Notes under the pieces: generated by a model | Seen by the model: the letters and a program-made list of their open reading frames with translations, nothing else | Databases searched by the model: none | What the model was told of the DNA's origin: nothing | Shown: one piece after another, positions 61,859 through 61,935 of the stretch | How positions within the stretch are numbered: the stretch's first letter is position 1 | How the letters are laid out: each line of letters opens with the position of its first letter | Program-made: the position numbers and the translations under genes | Assembly (NCBI GenBank): GCA_021817225.1 | Contig: JAKAVR010000004.1 | Coordinates: 1-61,935, forward strand | From: Thermoplasmata archaeon | Lineage (GTDB): Archaea; Thermoplasmatota; Thermoplasmata; Sysuiplasmatales; Sysuiplasmataceae | DNA length: 61,935 nucleotides | Direction of reading: 5' to 3'

Positions 61859-61935
61859 GATTCGTTTTTTCCCTTTGTGACTGCCTCATTCAGCTCCCTG
61901 AGGCGGTCAATGACGAGCGCCTCCTCTGCAACAAG
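61837..61935 (-). CDS. IS3-type orfA C-terminal end (partial)
   Basis: Reads LVAEEALVIDRLRELNEAVT then KGKNESWRRSGQ and stops at 61837; the rest is outside the window. It overlaps orfB, and A-AAA-AAC (61864-61870 on the minus strand) is in register for the -1 frameshift typical of IS3-family elements. Confidence 0.7.
   Translation of the reverse strand, partial: LVAEEALVIDRLRELNEAVTKGKNESWRRSGQ
61864..61870 (-). other. -1 frameshift site of the IS3-type element
   Basis: AAAAAAC on the minus strand, read A-AAA-AAC in the orfA frame, with the orfB frame one base back. Confidence 0.6.

Larger units (their letters stand above)
60975..61935 (-). mobile_element. degenerate IS3-type insertion sequence (runs off right edge)
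   Basis: Its orfA/orfB transposase is on the minus strand and it lies inside the IS256-type element. The left boundary is given approximately; the right end is outside the window. Confidence 0.75.

Noticed and set aside
1-61935. CRISPR array
   Set aside because: No series of regularly spaced identical repeats was seen, and no cas-like gene.

Overview
The window is a 62 kb stretch of archaeal chromosome with mid-range GC. Archaeal marker genes are numerous: PCNA, RadA, Alba, transcription factor S, archaeosine synthase, a TYW2-like tRNA enzyme, TrmG10, the two enzymes that build the unsaturated diether lipid core, geranylgeranyl reductase, a beta-CASP mRNA nuclease, a PyrB/PyrI pair and a tRNA-Tyr with an intron. 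Most first genes of transcription units have a TATA-like box 25-40 bases before the start codon and little or no leader; later genes in operons often have GGAGG-type ribosome sites and 1-4 base overlaps. Together with DUF835, DUF58/MoxR and large N-glycosylation-rich surface proteins this suggests a member of the Thermoplasmata. That placement is inference; no 16S gene is present.

Region 1 (1-9.8 kb) is an envelope region. A DUF58 gene cut by the left edge and a membrane gene face a six-gene minus-strand cluster (large surface protein, two small proteins, MoxR ATPase, DUF58 protein, membrane protein). Next to it is an ABC-2 type transporter whose ATPase has lost most catalytic motifs. Region 2 (9.8-14.1 kb) holds a second MoxR-like ATPase followed by a VWA protein in the -1 frame across a run of nine A (a possible programmed frameshift), then an isocitrate dehydrogenase-like gene and a CPSF-like nuclease.

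Region 3 (14.4-23.1 kb) is a peptide-type ABC importer: two permeases, two ATPases with unusual insertions, a small membrane protein, and a convergent 945-residue membrane-anchored binding protein with a PKD-like domain. Region 4 (23.4-31.3 kb) holds an adenosine-type deaminase, a membrane protein, TFS, PCNA, PurN and an operon of split transketolase, transaldolase and a tail-anchored small protein. Region 5 (31.4-39.7 kb) holds an Nramp metal transporter with a PadR regulator and a likely operator, two crotonases, a diiron protein, geranylgeranyl reductase, a TYW2-like enzyme and a DUF835 protein.

Region 6 (39.7-56.3 kb) is housekeeping: pyruvate phosphate dikinase, Alba, a UPF0200 kinase, a DUF92 protein, an isolated 5S rRNA with an unusual 3' half, zinc-ribbon and roadblock proteins, pyrB-pyrI (pyrI seems to start with CTG), archaeosine synthase, RadA, TrmG10, a site-2 protease, the lipid pair UbiA/GGGP synthase, PdxT, a HIT protein and tRNA-Tyr. 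Region 7 (56.6-61.9 kb) is an insertion-sequence dump: a SWIM-finger transposase, an AbrB-type regulator, two IS256-type remnants, and a degenerate IS3-type element inserted into one of them and running off the right edge.

The strongest candidates for something new are the A9 frameshift joining MoxR to VWA, the CTG start of pyrI, the degenerate ABC ATPase beside the surface-protein cluster, the coiled-coil insertion in the peptide-transporter ATPase, and the SWIM-finger transposase.
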